Of a stretch of DNA of 60,375 nucleotides, positions 45,545 through 56,693 are shown piece by piece. The stretch lies in assembly GCA_030602985.1 (NCBI GenBank), contig JAUVYR010000003.1, forward strand, positions 1 to 60,375, in the 5' to 3' direction. A program made the position numbers and the translations under genes. Source of the DNA: Burkholderiales bacterium. Its GTDB lineage: Bacteria > Pseudomonadota > Gammaproteobacteria > Burkholderiales > Burkholderiaceae_C. The notes below the pieces were generated by a model that was given only the letters and a program-made list of their open reading frames with translations, was not told the origin of the DNA and did no database searches. Positions within the stretch are counted from its first letter, which is position 1. Each line of letters begins with the position of its first letter.

Positions 45545-46501
45545 TCAATGAGCCGGCATCAGGAAATTCTGACTGATGCGGTTACCCAGCATGTTGACCC
45601 TGTCGAGGAACTGGGTCAGGAAGGCGTGCAGCCCGTTTGCCAGAATCTCGTCAATCTTGGCAAATTGCAACTCGGCACGCAACTTGCCGGCATGGCGCTC
45701 GGTTTGCGCTGAAGTCTCGTTGCTGACCGCGCGCAGGTTATTGACCACCTCGTTCATGCAGGCCAGCAGACTGCGTGGCATGTCTGGGCGCAGGATCATC
45801 AGCTCGGCCACGCGCTCTGGCGTGATGACCGTGCGGTACACCTTGCGATAGACCTCGAACGCACTCACACTACGGAGGATGGCGCTCCAGTGATAGAAGT
45901 CCAACTCTTGGTCTTCCTGGCTGGCGACCCCATAAAAATCGGTTTCGACGGCATGGAGCTTCACGTCAATGAGCCGGGCGGTGTTGTCGGCCCGCTCCAG
46001 GAAGGTGCCCATGCGGTAAAAATGGAAGGCTTCGTCCTGCAACATGGTCCCGATGGCCACACCTCGGGAGAGGTGCGACCGGAACTTGACCCATTCGAAA
46101 AATTCCGCTGGGTCCTTTTCGATGCTTTTGCTCTTGAGCAAGCGCTGGAGCTCCAGCCAGGTCTGGTTCTGGGTTTCCCACAGCTCGGTGGTGAGCACGC
46201 CGCGAACGGCGCGGGCGTTTTCACGAGCAGCACGCAGGCAACTCACAATGCTGGACGGGTTGTTTTCGTCGCGCACCATGAAGTGCAGCACGTCCTTGGG
46301 CGTGATTTCGCCGTACTGGTACTGGTAAGCGGGCATGAGTTCGCTGATGCGCAGCAAGCCTTCCCAGCCTACCTGCACCACCCCAGCAGACTGGGGCAGC
46401 AAAGACGTCTGGTAGTTCACATCCAGGATGCGCGCCGTGTTTTCCGCACGCTCGGTATAGCGCGACATCCAGAACAGGTGATCAGCAGTTCTTGACAACA
46501 T
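45545..46501 (-). CDS. Alpha-E domain protein (DUF403)
   Basis: A 318-residue all-helical protein. It begins MLSRTADHLFWMSRYTERAE, the signature of alpha-E proteins, and carries SVSAFEVYRKVYRTVITPER, RPDMPRSLLACMNEVVNNL and other helical repeats. The alpha-E family always travels with circularly permuted ATP-grasp proteins and transglutaminases in predicted amidoligase/peptide-tagging systems; its role there is not established. It follows the ATP-grasp gene by 11 bases on the same strand. Confidence 0.93.
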   Translation of the reverse strand: MLSRTADHLFWMSRYTERAENTARILDVNYQTSLLPQSAGVVQVGWEGLLRISELMPAYQYQYGEITPKDVLHFMVRDENNPSSIVSCLRAARENARAVRGVLTTELWETQNQTWLELQRLLKSKSIEKDPAEFFEWVKFRSHLSRGVAIGTMLQDEAFHFYRMGTFLERADNTARLIDVKLHAVETDFYGVASQEDQELDFYHWSAILRSVSAFEVYRKVYRTVITPERVAELMILRPDMPRSLLACMNEVVNNLRAVSNETSAQTERHAGKLRAELQFAKIDEILANGLHAFLTQFLDRVNMLGNRISQNFLMPAH

Positions 46502-46512
46502 AGGGGTCTTCC

Positions 46513-47958
46513 TCAGGCTTCCAGAATCCAGGTATCTTTGGTGCCACCGCCTTGTGAGGAATTCACGACGAGTGAACCGGCCTTCAAGGCCACCCGCGTG
46601 AGACCACCGGGCACCATCTGCACTTTTTTACCACTCAGCACAAACGGACGCAGATCGATGTGGCGCGGGGCAATGCCGGCATCCACATAGGTTGGGCAGG
46701 TGGACAGGCTCAGGGTGGGCTGGGCTATGTAGCCGTCCGGCTTGGCCTCGACGGCCTTGCGGAAGGCCTGGATTTCGGCCTGGGTCGAGGCTGGGCCCAC
46801 CAGCATGCCGTATCCCCCCGCGCCATGCACCTCCTTGACGACGAGATCCTTCAGGTTGGCGAGGATGAATTTCAGGTCGTCAGGCTTGCGGCCCATGTAG
46901 GTCGGCACGTTTTTCAGAATCGGCTGTTCCCCAAGATAAAACTCGATCATCTGGGGCACGTAAGGATAAATGGATTTATCGTCTGCCACCCCTGTTCCGA
47001 TCGCGTTGCATAGCGTCACATTGCCCTTGCGATACGCATCCAGCAACCCTGCACAGCCCAGGGTGGAATCAGGGCGGAAAACCATAGGATCGAGGAAATC
47101 ATCATCGACGCGGCGGTAGATCACGTCAATCCGTTTGGGGCCGCGCGTCGTGCGCATATAAACAAAGCCATCCTTCACGAACAGGTCCTGACCTTCCACC
47201 AGCTCCACACCCATCTGCTGGGCCAGGAACGCATGCTCGAAGTAAGCGCTGTTGTACATGCCTGGGGTCAGTACCACCACGGTGGGTTCGGCGGTATGGG
47301 CCGGACTCACGGCTCGCAGGGTATCCAGCAGCAGATCAGGGTAGTGGGCAACAGGGGCCACCCGGTTCTGGCTGAACAGTTCCGGGAACAGCCGCATCAT
47401 CATCTTGCGGTCTTCGAGCATGTAGCTCACGCCACTGGGGACACGAAGGTTGTCTTCCAGCACGTAGTATTCGGCTTCCCCCTTCCCACCTGGCACGGGA
47501 GCCCTCACGATGTCGATACCGGCAATATGTGAATACACCCCACCTGGCACATCGACTCCCATCATCTGGGGACGGAACTGGGCGTTGTGTTCGATCTGTT
47601 CACGCGGAACAATGCCAGCCTTGACGATTTCCTGATCGTGGTAGATGTCGTGGATGAAGCGGTTCAAGGCATTGACCCGCTGGATCAGACCTTTTTCCAT
47701 GCTGCGCCACTCATGCGCAGGGATGATGCGGGGGATGACGTCGAAGGGAATGAGTCGCTCGGTGCCGGCGCCATCCTCGTCCTTGTCGCCATAGACGGCA
47801 AAGGTGATGCCGACGCGGCGGAAAATGACTTCCGCTTCCTCGCGCAGGTCGGCCATGAGCTCAGGCGGTTGCTGGGCCAGCCATTGCGCATAGGCCTGGT
47901 AATGAGCCCGAACCTGATCGGGGGCGGCATCCATTTCGTCGAAGGTGAATTTGCTCAT
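46513..47958 (-). CDS. Circularly permuted type 2 ATP-grasp protein
   Basis: A 481-residue predicted ATP-dependent carboxylate-amine ligase. Features are VYGDKDEDGAGTERLIPFDV, VVVLTPGMYNSAYFEHAFLA, DVIYRRVDDDFLDPMVFRPD and the glycine-rich ATP loop KEVHGAGGYGMLVGPA (residues about 373-388), all well preserved. An open frame extends to 48165, but ATG 47958 gives the standard N-terminus (MSKFTFDEMD). With the downstream alpha-E gene it is the ordinary two-gene form of the system. Its substrates are unknown. A fused and more divergent relative lies at 54112-56691. Confidence 0.94.
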   Translation of the reverse strand: MSKFTFDEMDAAPDQVRAHYQAYAQWLAQQPPELMADLREEAEVIFRRVGITFAVYGDKDEDGAGTERLIPFDVIPRIIPAHEWRSMEKGLIQRVNALNRFIHDIYHDQEIVKAGIVPREQIEHNAQFRPQMMGVDVPGGVYSHIAGIDIVRAPVPGGKGEAEYYVLEDNLRVPSGVSYMLEDRKMMMRLFPELFSQNRVAPVAHYPDLLLDTLRAVSPAHTAEPTVVVLTPGMYNSAYFEHAFLAQQMGVELVEGQDLFVKDGFVYMRTTRGPKRIDVIYRRVDDDFLDPMVFRPDSTLGCAGLLDAYRKGNVTLCNAIGTGVADDKSIYPYVPQMIEFYLGEQPILKNVPTYMGRKPDDLKFILANLKDLVVKEVHGAGGYGMLVGPASTQAEIQAFRKAVEAKPDGYIAQPTLSLSTCPTYVDAGIAPRHIDLRPFVLSGKKVQMVPGGLTRVALKAGSLVVNSSQGGGTKDTWILEA

Positions 47959-48068
47959 GTCAGCGGTTCCGGAGATCGGTCTTTTTGTCGGCCAAGGCGA
48001 CAAGCAATTACCAGGCCAGCCCGAGCTGACCCTGCAACGGCTCTCACCCCCCACAGTATCCAACACTT

Positions 48069-50441
48069 TCAGGGGCGATCCGCATGGTGCCAGTAACGTG
48101 CGCGTTGCGAACGGTGGCAGATGACGCGGTCGGGCTGGGTACTGCGCCCGAAGGCCGCGCCGCAACTGGGGGTGTTGACCCAGGGAATCTGTCTGGCTTG
48201 CCAGCGCTGGACCACCTCTGCCGACGGGTGCCCATATCGGTTCCGATGGCCCGACTGCACCACCACCCAGCCAGGCTGAAGCGTGTTCAGCCAGACCGGG
48301 CCGTTCGAGGTCTTGCTGCCGTGGTGGCCGGCGAACAGCACCTGGGCTCGCAAGTCTGGATACGCCAGAGCGAGCCGGTTTTCTTCAGCCATGGTGATGT
48401 CGCCCGTCAATAGCAGGGCATTGTCGGCCGGCCCGATCATCAGGACACACGACATGGCATTGCTGGACAAGCGTGACCCGTAATCCTCCGATCTGGGGTG
48501 CAGAAAACGGAACACCACTCCATCCCATTCCCACGATTCACCGGCCACACAGGGAGCCGCCGGTGCCGTCCAGTCGCGCGGTGGAGGAAACGAGAGCCGC
48601 CATTCCGCAGCCGGGAAGGCCGACGCCAGACTGGTCATGCCACTGGCATGGTCCGCATCGCCATGGCTGATGACGACCCGCTGGGGAGATTCGCCCTGGC
48701 GACGCAGCAAGGGAATGATCACGCGCTCGGCAGCGTTGCTGTGGGAGCCCATGGGGGGTCCGGTGTCATAGACCAGGGTATGAAGGTGCGTCCGGACGAT
48801 GACGGCCGTTCCCTGTCCCACATCGGCCGCCAGCCATTCGTACGCCCCATGCGCTGGGCGGGGTGGTTGGTAAGCCAGCACCGGCCAGAGCAGCAACACG
48901 CCCCAGCCGCGATACGCCCAGGGCAGACGACTGACCAGCAGAACCCCGCCCAATACGCCGACCAGCGCCAGGGGCCAGGGCGTGGCTGGACGATACACAG
49001 CAGCCATGGGCCAGCTGGACAACCATTGCAGCCACACCAGCAGCGCCTCGCTGGCCCAAAGTGCCAACGTCCACAGCGGGGTGAACACGGCGCCCGCCAG
49101 GGCCAACGGTGTCAGCACCAGCGTCACCCAGGGGATTGCCAGCAAATTTGCCAGCAGACCCACCACGGAGAACTGGCCGAACCACATCAAGGTCAATGGT
49201 GCCAGGGCCACGGTCACCAGCGCCTGCGTGCGGACCATGCGGTAGACCGATGCCCGCCATCCTGCCAGACCCATCTGCAAGGGGTTACCCACGGCGAACA
49301 AAACCGCCACAGCCACGAAACTCAACCAGAAACCCGCTCGCATCATGGCCCAGGGATCGATCAGCGCCACCAGTGCCATCACACCCAGCCAGATCAGCGG
49401 CCATGGCCATCGACGGCCCAGGAGCTGCAAGGCCACCAGCGCCGTCAGCATGAAAACGGCTCGCTGGGCAGGCACACCCCAACCGGAAAAGACAGCATAC
49501 GCCAGCCCCAGCACAACACCACCGCAACCAGCGGCCACCGGAATCGGCACCGCCATCAGCAGTCCTGGTGCATATCGCCCCGCCTGTCGCCAGATCAGCC
49601 CCACCGCCGTCATGGCCAGCCAGGAAAAGAAGGTGACATGCATACCAGACACCACCACCAGATGCGTGACACCTGTGAGGCGGAAGACGTCCCACTGCGC
49701 CGGTGAAATGAATCCCTGATCGCCGGCCAGCAAGGCCAGCACGACCCCAGCGCCACGCTCGTCACCCGTGTGCGCCAGCAAGCGATGTCGCATCACCTGA
49801 CGAGCTTGGGATACCGGGTAGCGCCAGGTGGACGCCAGCAAGCGCGGATCCTCGATGCCACGGCCGCGGCGCACCGTACCGCTGGCCTGCAGGCCTTGCT
49901 CCCACATCCAGAGTTCAGCGTCAAACCCACCGGGGTTGGACAAACCATATGGGCGCTGAAGACGAACCGTGAGCCGCCAGTATTGACCAGGACGAAGTGC
50001 AGCCGCCCCGTCTCCGCGCCAGGACAGTCGGACACGTCGAGGGACCTCGACAGGCTGCCCGGCATGCCAAGCGCGAGCAGTCACCCATTCGAACTGGGTG
50101 TGGGTGTCGCCCAGGCGGGGCAATCCGGCAATCCAGCCTTCAACCACCAGATCCTGACCTTCCAGCTCGGCAGCCAGACTGCCCTGCTGATAAAGCACCG
50201 CGCGCGCACCCGTCAGCCCGAACGCCAGAGTTGACAAGGCCAGGACCAGCAGCAAGCAACCCCGCAGCCGTCGCCAGGCCCACAGCCACCCCGCCATACC
50301 CAGGGCCACGGCCAGTGCGTAGAAGACCCATGGCCACAGACTGGCCTGATGCAGCTGGGCACTGGTACCCAAAAGAAAAGCCAGCGCACCCATCCACCAG
50401 CGGTGCATACCGGCGTGCACCGCTGTCACTTGCTGACGCAC
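48069..50441 (-). CDS. comEC: ComEC/Rec2 DNA uptake channel protein
   Basis: A 790-residue inner-membrane protein with a DUF4131 N-terminus, the competence channel domain (GLIWRQAGRYAPG, VFSGWGVPAQRAVFMLTALV) and a C-terminal metallo-beta-lactamase-like domain with the metal motif VVISHGDADHASGM and FAGHHGSKTSNGP. It imports single-stranded DNA during natural transformation. I place the start at 50441; ATG 50408 (MHRWWMG) is an alternative. No other competence gene is in the window. It shares an upstream gap of 123 bases with the divergent transglutaminase gene. Confidence 0.95.
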   Translation of the reverse strand: MRQQVTAVHAGMHRWWMGALAFLLGTSAQLHQASLWPWVFYALAVALGMAGWLWAWRRLRGCLLLVLALSTLAFGLTGARAVLYQQGSLAAELEGQDLVVEGWIAGLPRLGDTHTQFEWVTARAWHAGQPVEVPRRVRLSWRGDGAAALRPGQYWRLTVRLQRPYGLSNPGGFDAELWMWEQGLQASGTVRRGRGIEDPRLLASTWRYPVSQARQVMRHRLLAHTGDERGAGVVLALLAGDQGFISPAQWDVFRLTGVTHLVVVSGMHVTFFSWLAMTAVGLIWRQAGRYAPGLLMAVPIPVAAGCGGVVLGLAYAVFSGWGVPAQRAVFMLTALVALQLLGRRWPWPLIWLGVMALVALIDPWAMMRAGFWLSFVAVAVLFAVGNPLQMGLAGWRASVYRMVRTQALVTVALAPLTLMWFGQFSVVGLLANLLAIPWVTLVLTPLALAGAVFTPLWTLALWASEALLVWLQWLSSWPMAAVYRPATPWPLALVGVLGGVLLVSRLPWAYRGWGVLLLWPVLAYQPPRPAHGAYEWLAADVGQGTAVIVRTHLHTLVYDTGPPMGSHSNAAERVIIPLLRRQGESPQRVVISHGDADHASGMTSLASAFPAAEWRLSFPPPRDWTAPAAPCVAGESWEWDGVVFRFLHPRSEDYGSRLSSNAMSCVLMIGPADNALLLTGDITMAEENRLALAYPDLRAQVLFAGHHGSKTSNGPVWLNTLQPGWVVVQSGHRNRYGHPSAEVVQRWQARQIPWVNTPSCGAAFGRSTQPDRVICHRSQRARYWHHADRP

Positions 50442-50564
50442 TTTCAGACGCGCCGGGTCACAGAAGCTGGCTCAATACTTGCTAATATCCACAACAGAAG
50501 GCGCGCGACCCGGCCCTGCATGACGATGCTCATCTGACACTCCCTGTTTCTTTGAAAGATTCCC

Positions 50565-53354
50565 ATGGCGATCCATGTAGCTCTGAATCATATAACCCAC
50601 TACACCTACGATCGTCTGGTCAATCTGGCTCCCCACGTGGTGCGCCTGCGTCCTGCTCCCCACAGCCGAACCAAGGTGTTGTCGTATTCACAGCGCATAG
50701 AACCCGCTGAGCACTTCATCAACTGGCAGCAAGACCCATTTGCCAATTACCAGGCCCGGCTGGTGTTTCCCAAGCCGATGCGAGAATTCAAGGTCACGGT
50801 GGACCTGGTGGTGGAAATGGCGGTGTACAACCCGTTCGATTTCTTCCTCGAACCCTACGCCGAGGCGGTGCCCTTTGCCTACCCCGACGCGCTAAAAGCC
50901 GAGCTGGCCCCCTATATGGTGCTGGGGGAACTCTCGCCCAAGCTCAACGCCTACCTGGGCCGTGCCCGCACCCTCCTCGCCAAAGGCGACATGCGCACCA
51001 TCGACTTTTTGGTGGCACTCAACCAGCAACTGCAACAGGACATTGCCTACACCATCCGGCTTGAACCGGGCGTGCAAACGCCTGAGGAAACCCTAACCAA
51101 GGCCAGCGGCTCCTGTCGCGACACAGGCTGGCTGCTGGTCCAGATGCTTCGACATGTCGGCATGGCAGCCCGGTTTGTGTCCGGCTACCTGATACAGCTC
51201 ACGCCTGACGTGAAAGCCGTGGATGGGCCCAGCGGTCCCGAAGCGGACTTCACCGATCTGCACGCCTGGTGCGAGGTGTTTCTGCCGGGTGCTGGCTGGA
51301 TCGGGCTGGACCCGACCTCCGGCCTGCTGGCGGGTGAAGGCCATATTCCACTGGCCTGTACCCCGCAACCCTCCAGCGCCGCGCCCATCGATGGGGCCCT
51401 GGACGAGTGCGAAGTCTCGTTCGAGCACCACATGCAGGTCACGCGCATTTATGAGTCGCCGCGCGTGACCAAGCCCTACACCGACGACCAGTGGGCCGCC
51501 ATCAACGCCCTGGGTGAGCAGGTCGATGCAGATTTGGTGCAAAGCGACGTACGCCTGACCATGGGGGGCGAACCCACCTTTGTGGCCACCCGCGACCGGG
51601 ACGCCGCCGAATGGAACACCGACGCCCTGGGCCCCACCAAGCGCAACTACGCCACCGAACTGCTGCACCGTTTGCGCCAGGCATACGGGTCGGGCGGCTT
51701 CATGCACCTGGGCCAGGGCAAGTGGTACCCCGGTGAGCAGTTGCCGCGCTGGGCGTTTTCGCTGTTCTGGCGCGCGGATGGCCAGACCATCTGGCATAAC
51801 CCGGCTCTGTTTGCCGACGAACGCGAGCCCGCGCAATACACCGATGCCGACGCCCAGCGCTTCATCCAGACGCTGGCCCGCAAGTTAGGGCTGAGTACCC
51901 AGCACATCACCCCCGGCTACGAAGACACCTGGTACTACCTGTGGCGCGAACGCAAGCTGCCTGTGAACGTGGACCCGTTCGACGCCAAACTGAGCGACGA
52001 GCTGGAGCGCATTCGCCTGCGCCGCGTTTTCAGCCAGGGGCTGGAAAAAACGGTGGGCTATGTGCTGCCGCTGCAGGCACATGCTGCCTCCAATGGCCAG
52101 TCCAAAGGCGTGCGGACGGGCGCGGCGACGACGCAATGGTCCACCGGTCCCTGGTTCTTCCGCGATGAGCGCATGTACCTCATCCCGGGTGATTCCCCCA
52201 TGGGTTACCGCCTGCCGCTGGATTCCCTGCCCTGGGTCACGGCCAGCGACTACCCTTACCACATCGAGCAGGACCCATCCGCCCCGCGCGATGCCTTGCC
52301 CGAAGGCACTGCCTTCCGCCACCAGTACGCCCCGCACCAAGTGGGGGGCGGGTTTGCCGAAGGTGGCGTGGTGTCCATGCAGGGCAGTGAATACGGTTGG
52401 CACCTGGACGGGAGCGGCAACCCGGAAAGCGACACCCCAGTCTGGCAGGGCGATCCGGCCGGGTTGGGCGTGGCTGGCGCCGCCCCCGCGCAACCCATGA
52501 GCGCCCGCTACCCCCAGCGCGGGGAATCGGCGGCCTGGCTCACCCGCACGGCCCTGTGCGTGGAAGCGCGCGACCCGCAACGCGCCAATGGTCCCAAGGC
52601 GGAATCCACCCTCGGCGGCAAGAGCAGCCACCTGTACGTGTTCATGCCTCCACTGCAGCGGCTCGAAGACTATCTGGACCTGCTGGCCGCCATCGAAGCC
52701 ACGGCCGACAAGCTGGGCGTCAAAGTCGTGCTGGAAGGCTACGCGCCGCCACGCGACCCGCGCCTGAAAATGCTGCAGGTCACCCCCGACCCTGGCGTGA
52801 TCGAGGTCAACATCCACCCCGCTCACAACTGGGGGGAACTGGTTGAGCACACCGAGTTCCTGTACGACGCAGCCCACCAGATCCACCTGTGCGCTGAAAA
52901 ATTCATGACGGACGGCCGCCACACCGGCACCGGTGGCGGCAACCACTTTGTGCTGGGCGGCGCCACCCCGGCCGACAGCCCGTTTCTGCGCAAGCCTGAA
53001 CTGCTCGCCAGTCTGATTGCGTACTGGCACAACCACCCGTCATTGAGCTACCTCTTCAGCGGCCTCTTCATCGGCCCCACCAGCCAGGCCCCGCGCGTGG
53101 ACGAAGCCCGCAACGACCAACTCTACGAACTGGAAATTGCCCTGAACCAGATCGAGATAAATCGTCAGGTGTACGGGGCCGACATGCCACCCTGGATGGT
53201 GGACCGCACGTTACGCAACATTCTGGTGGACGTGACCGGCAACACCCACCGCAGCGAGTTCTGTATCGACAAGCTGTTCAGCCCCGACGGCCCCACCGGG
53301 CGCCTGGGCCTGCTGGAACTGCGGGCGTTCGAAATGCCCCCCATGCCCGCATGA
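50565..53354 (+). CDS. Transglutaminase / DUF2126 amidoligase, N-terminal 929 residues (frameshifted)
   Basis: The N-terminal part is a transglutaminase with its own beta-domain and an intact triad: Cys near 183 in [10 protein letters not shown], His near 232 in DLHAWCEVF, Asp near 248 in GLDPTSG. DUF2126, predicted to be a glutamine-synthetase-fold amidoligase, follows ([38 protein letters not shown]). It ends early at 53354 after FEMPPMPA. Relatives continue in frame with the protein encoded next, so the full length should be about 1180. The break is one missing base in the C6 run at 53337-53342. A GAAAG ribosome site lies eight bases before ATG 50565. Confidence 0.9.
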   Translation: MAIHVALNHITHYTYDRLVNLAPHVVRLRPAPHSRTKVLSYSQRIEPAEHFINWQQDPFANYQARLVFPKPMREFKVTVDLVVEMAVYNPFDFFLEPYAEAVPFAYPDALKAELAPYMVLGELSPKLNAYLGRARTLLAKGDMRTIDFLVALNQQLQQDIAYTIRLEPGVQTPEETLTKASGSCRDTGWLLVQMLRHVGMAARFVSGYLIQLTPDVKAVDGPSGPEADFTDLHAWCEVFLPGAGWIGLDPTSGLLAGEGHIPLACTPQPSSAAPIDGALDECEVSFEHHMQVTRIYESPRVTKPYTDDQWAAINALGEQVDADLVQSDVRLTMGGEPTFVATRDRDAAEWNTDALGPTKRNYATELLHRLRQAYGSGGFMHLGQGKWYPGEQLPRWAFSLFWRADGQTIWHNPALFADEREPAQYTDADAQRFIQTLARKLGLSTQHITPGYEDTWYYLWRERKLPVNVDPFDAKLSDELERIRLRRVFSQGLEKTVGYVLPLQAHAASNGQSKGVRTGAATTQWSTGPWFFRDERMYLIPGDSPMGYRLPLDSLPWVTASDYPYHIEQDPSAPRDALPEGTAFRHQYAPHQVGGGFAEGGVVSMQGSEYGWHLDGSGNPESDTPVWQGDPAGLGVAGAAPAQPMSARYPQRGESAAWLTRTALCVEARDPQRANGPKAESTLGGKSSHLYVFMPPLQRLEDYLDLLAAIEATADKLGVKVVLEGYAPPRDPRLKMLQVTPDPGVIEVNIHPAHNWGELVEHTEFLYDAAHQIHLCAEKFMTDGRHTGTGGGNHFVLGGATPADSPFLRKPELLASLIAYWHNHPSLSYLFSGLFIGPTSQAPRVDEARNDQLYELEIALNQIEINRQVYGADMPPWMVDRTLRNILVDVTGNTHRSEFCIDKLFSPDGPTGRLGLLELRAFEMPPMPA
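53337..53342 (+). other. C6 homopolymer at the frameshift in the DUF2126 gene
   Basis: Six C follow GAAATG. With seven C the reading frame would continue as [20 protein letters not shown] without interruption, joining both halves. With six C the first half stops at TGA 53352-53354, and an ATG at 53351 overlapping that stop opens the second half. The site is either a real mutation, a phase-variable tract, or a sequencing error. Confidence 0.85.
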
Positions 53355-54115
53355 GCGTGGCCCAGCAACTGCTGCTGCGCGCCCTGGTCGCCCGCTTCTG
53401 GAACGAACCGTGGCACGGCAAGCTCACGCGCTGGGGCACCGAATTGCACGACCGCTTCCTGCTACCCACTTTCGTGCGCATGGATTTCGACGATGTCCTC
53501 GACGACCTGGCCCAATACGGCTACAAGTTCGAGAAAACCTGGTTCGATCCACACTTTGAATTCCGTTTCCCGCTTATCGGGCAGGTGGCGGCCCAAGGGA
53601 TCGAGCTCACGCTGCGCAACGCCCTGGAGCCCTGGCACGTGATGGGAGAAGAAGGTGCAGCGGGCGGTACGGTGCGATTTGTGGATTCGTCGCTGGAACG
53701 ATTGGAAGTGCGCGTGAGCGGCTACAACGACAGCCGTTATGTGATCACCGTCAACGGCCGGGCCCTGCCCCTGCAAAATACAGGCACCGTCGGCAACTAT
53801 GTGGCGGGCGTACGTTACAAGGCCTGGAATCCACCCTCCAGCCTGCACCCCAGCATTGGTGTCCACGCCCCACTGACATTCGACATCGTGGACACCTGGA
53901 TGAAGCGTTCCCTGGGCGGCTGCCAGTACCACGTCGCCCACCCAGGCGGGCGCAACTACGACACCTTCCCAGTAAACGCCTACGAGGCCGAAAGCCGCCG
54001 TCTGGCCCGCTTCTTCCAGATGGGTCACACACCTGGCCGCATGGAGGCCCAACCCGCACCACAAAGCAAGGAATTCCCGTTCACCCTGGACCTGCGGCAT
54101 ACTGGCAGGCAGTGA
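53351..54115 (+). CDS. DUF2126 amidoligase, C-terminal part (254 residues)
   Basis: This reading frame carries the C-terminal end of the DUF2126 protein. It begins [20 protein letters not shown] and contains [32 protein letters not shown] and the end region [20 protein letters not shown]. Its ATG overlaps the stop of the first half by four bases (ATGA), so it could be made by coupled translation even if the frameshift is real, giving two polypeptides. Reading upstream in this frame continues the homologous residues PHAR before the Met, which shows it was once, or is, part of one gene. Its stop overlaps the next start (GTGA). Confidence 0.88.
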   Translation: MSVAQQLLLRALVARFWNEPWHGKLTRWGTELHDRFLLPTFVRMDFDDVLDDLAQYGYKFEKTWFDPHFEFRFPLIGQVAAQGIELTLRNALEPWHVMGEEGAAGGTVRFVDSSLERLEVRVSGYNDSRYVITVNGRALPLQNTGTVGNYVAGVRYKAWNPPSSLHPSIGVHAPLTFDIVDTWMKRSLGGCQYHVAHPGGRNYDTFPVNAYEAESRRLARFFQMGHTPGRMEAQPAPQSKEFPFTLDLRHTGRQ

Positions 54116-56691
54116 TCAAGACTTCTCTGCCCCTGTTTGATGGCGATGCCCCACCGGCCAGCGTTTCGGCGCTGGCCGATTCATTGGCGTTACCCGCCTC
54201 GCCAGGTCACTTTGACGAGTTGCGTGTATCCGGTTCGGCCAGCGAGCCTCCTGCGCCCCACTGGGGCCAGTTTTTCGATCACCTGGGATTTGAGGGGTTT
54301 GGTGACCTGAACCGGCGGCGTCAGAGCCTGGAGCAGCAACTGCGCGACAACGGCGTGACGTACAACGTCTACGCCGATGAACACAGCCAGCAGCGCCCCT
54401 GGTCGCTGGATCTGTTCCCGATGATCCTGACCCCGGCCGACTGGTCGTCCATCGAAGCCGGCGTGCTGCAGCGCACCCGTCTACTCAACCGGATGCTGGC
54501 TGACATCTACGGCCCACAGGATCTGATCCGCCAGGGCCTGATTCCCCCTGCGCTGATACAAGGGCAGCCCGGTTACCTGCGCCCCATGGTCGGCGTGACA
54601 CCCCCTGGCGACACCTGGCTGCACATTGCCGCCTTCGATCTGGCCCGAGGACCCGATGGCCAATGGTGGGTCGTTTCGCACCGGACCCAGGCGCCATCCG
54701 GACTGGGCTATCTGCTCGAAAACCGCATCGCCATCTCGCGCCAGTTCCCTAAAGCCTTCAGCGAAATGCGGGTGCAGCGCCTGGCCGCCAGCTACAAAGG
54801 GTTGATGCAAGGTCTGGCCCGCCTGTCACCCAAGGGTCGCGACGCGCGAATCGCCTTGCTAACCCCCGGCCCGTACAACGAAACCTATTTCGAGCACGCC
54901 TATTTGGCGCGTTACCTGGGCCTGAATCTGGTTGAAGGCAGCGACCTGACCGTGCGTGATCGACGGGTTTTTCTGAAGACCCTCAACGGGCTGGAACCCG
55001 TCGATGTCCTGATCAAGCGGCTCGATGACCAATGGCTGGACCCATTGGAGCTGCGCAGCGATTCGGCACTGGGCATTCCGGGACTGATGCAAGCGGTGCG
55101 CGCTGGCCATGTGCTGCTGGCCAATGCACCCGGCTCCGGGCCGCTGGAGTCCAGCGCCTTGCTGGGCTTTTTGCCGGCCGTGAGCGAAGCCTTGCTGGGG
55201 GAGTCGCTGGCGCTGCCTTCACTGGCCACCTGGTGGTGTGGCGAAGCCGCCAGCATGCAAAGCGGCCTGCCACTGCTCAAGCAGAGCGTGATCAAAAGCA
55301 CCTGGCTCAACCGCGGCAGCGAGGCCGTCATCGGCCCCAGCCTATCGGCGTCTGGCGTGGATCAACTGACCGGTCGCATCGTTCGGCAACCGGACGAATA
55401 CACCATTCAAGCCTACCTACCGCTGTCAGAACAGCCCACCTGGCGCGGCAACGATATCGCACCTCGCGCGGCCATGTTGCGCGTCTTTGCGCTGGCAGAC
55501 GGCCCACAGTCCTGGCGGGTGTTGCCCGGCGGCATGGTTCGGCTGGCGCCTCGTGGTGAGCGCATCGCCTCCATGCAGCGAGGAGGAAGCAGCGCTGACT
55601 GCTGGGTACTGACTGAAGGCGAGGTCGACCGGACCAGCCTGCTGACGAGTGCCCCCAGCACCTTGAGCCTGGCGCTACAGAAACGCGTCGTGACCAGCCG
55701 GTCAGCCGAGAACCTATTCTGGCTGGGTCGATACACCGAACGCGCCGAAAACAGCCTGCGACTGGCCCGAACCGCCCTGCGCTGCCTGCAGGGCGAAGAC
55801 GAAGGCACGCCGGAATTGCTCCATTGGCTGTCCGTCACTGCCAAAGCCAACGGCCTGGTGCTGCCCAGCGTGCCAGACGCCCACCAGTCGCCTCGCGTGT
55901 TCGAGCGGTCACTGGTCGCCATGCTGGAGGCCGACTCCAACGCCCAGAGCGTGGGCTACAACCTCCGTGCCCTGCGCTTTGCCGCCAACAACGTGCGCGA
56001 GCGCCTGTCACAGGAACAGCGCAACCTGATTGAGCGAGTGGAGTCCGAATTTGCAGCCCAGATGAAGGGGCTCAGCGAGGATGACGAATTTGCGACGCAG
56101 GAAGCCCTGGATGCGCTGGAAGAGACCAGCGAACTGCTGTCGGCCATTACCGGCGCGCAGACCGACCGCATGATGCGCGATGACGGCTGGCGCATGCTCA
56201 GCATAGGCCGGCATATTGAACGACTCGCCACGCTATCGGACGCCTTGGCCGAGGCACTTCAGACCGGAGCCGCCTACGAAAACAGTGGCGTCGAAGCGCT
56301 GCTGGCCTTCTTCGACAGCACCATCACCTTCCATGCCCAGTACCAGCAACGCCGCGACATGGTGGCCCTGCTGGACATGCTGGTCGTTGAGCGCGACAAC
56401 CCGCGCTCACTGGCCTGGGTCTTGTCCACCTTGCGATCGCGCATCAAGAAGCTGCCTAGCGCTCACCATGCAGGCACGGAACCGCTGCTGCAGTCGCTGC
56501 CAGACCCGGACGCCTGGGATCTGATCGCGCTCAGCGGTGAGCTGTCCGGCCCGGCGGGCCAGCAAGCGGCCTACCTGTCCTTACTGGAAATTCTCCAGTC
56601 CTGTACCCAGGCGGCCTACGAGTTGTCCGACCGGCTTGGGCATCTGTATTTCAGCCATGCCGACCGCATCAACCGCAGCTTCCTGATCTGA
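54112..56691 (+). CDS. ATP-grasp / alpha-E fusion protein
   Basis: An 859-residue fusion. The N-terminal part (to about residue 510) aligns with circularly permuted type 2 ATP-grasp proteins: [60 protein letters not shown]. The C-terminal part, from about residue 525 ([17 protein letters not shown]), is an alpha-E domain. Compared with the separate ATP-grasp at 46513, the glycine-rich ATP loop is lost ([18 protein letters not shown] near 393-410) and one Asp of the RRVDDD motif is Gln. It may be catalytically weak or use ATP differently. The GTG start overlaps the upstream stop. Confidence 0.9.
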   Translation: MIKTSLPLFDGDAPPASVSALADSLALPASPGHFDELRVSGSASEPPAPHWGQFFDHLGFEGFGDLNRRRQSLEQQLRDNGVTYNVYADEHSQQRPWSLDLFPMILTPADWSSIEAGVLQRTRLLNRMLADIYGPQDLIRQGLIPPALIQGQPGYLRPMVGVTPPGDTWLHIAAFDLARGPDGQWWVVSHRTQAPSGLGYLLENRIAISRQFPKAFSEMRVQRLAASYKGLMQGLARLSPKGRDARIALLTPGPYNETYFEHAYLARYLGLNLVEGSDLTVRDRRVFLKTLNGLEPVDVLIKRLDDQWLDPLELRSDSALGIPGLMQAVRAGHVLLANAPGSGPLESSALLGFLPAVSEALLGESLALPSLATWWCGEAASMQSGLPLLKQSVIKSTWLNRGSEAVIGPSLSASGVDQLTGRIVRQPDEYTIQAYLPLSEQPTWRGNDIAPRAAMLRVFALADGPQSWRVLPGGMVRLAPRGERIASMQRGGSSADCWVLTEGEVDRTSLLTSAPSTLSLALQKRVVTSRSAENLFWLGRYTERAENSLRLARTALRCLQGEDEGTPELLHWLSVTAKANGLVLPSVPDAHQSPRVFERSLVAMLEADSNAQSVGYNLRALRFAANNVRERLSQEQRNLIERVESEFAAQMKGLSEDDEFATQEALDALEETSELLSAITGAQTDRMMRDDGWRMLSIGRHIERLATLSDALAEALQTGAAYENSGVEALLAFFDSTITFHAQYQQRRDMVALLDMLVVERDNPRSLAWVLSTLRSRIKKLPSAHHAGTEPLLQSLPDPDAWDLIALSGELSGPAGQQAAYLSLLEILQSCTQAAYELSDRLGHLYFSHADRINRSFLI

Positions 56692-56693
56692 TC

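Noticed and set aside
48498-49706. A 402-residue open frame on the plus strand
   Set aside because: It is antisense to comEC, and the Gln/His/Pro-rich translation is typical of a shadow frame.
51885-53036. A 383-residue open frame on the minus strand
   Set aside because: It is antisense to the DUF2126 domain and lacks recognisable motifs.
53337-53350. Programmed -1 ribosomal frameshift joining the two DUF2126 frames
   Set aside because: The C-run does not form a proper slippery heptamer in the zero frame, and a single missing C explains the break fully, so mutation or sequencing error is the simpler view.
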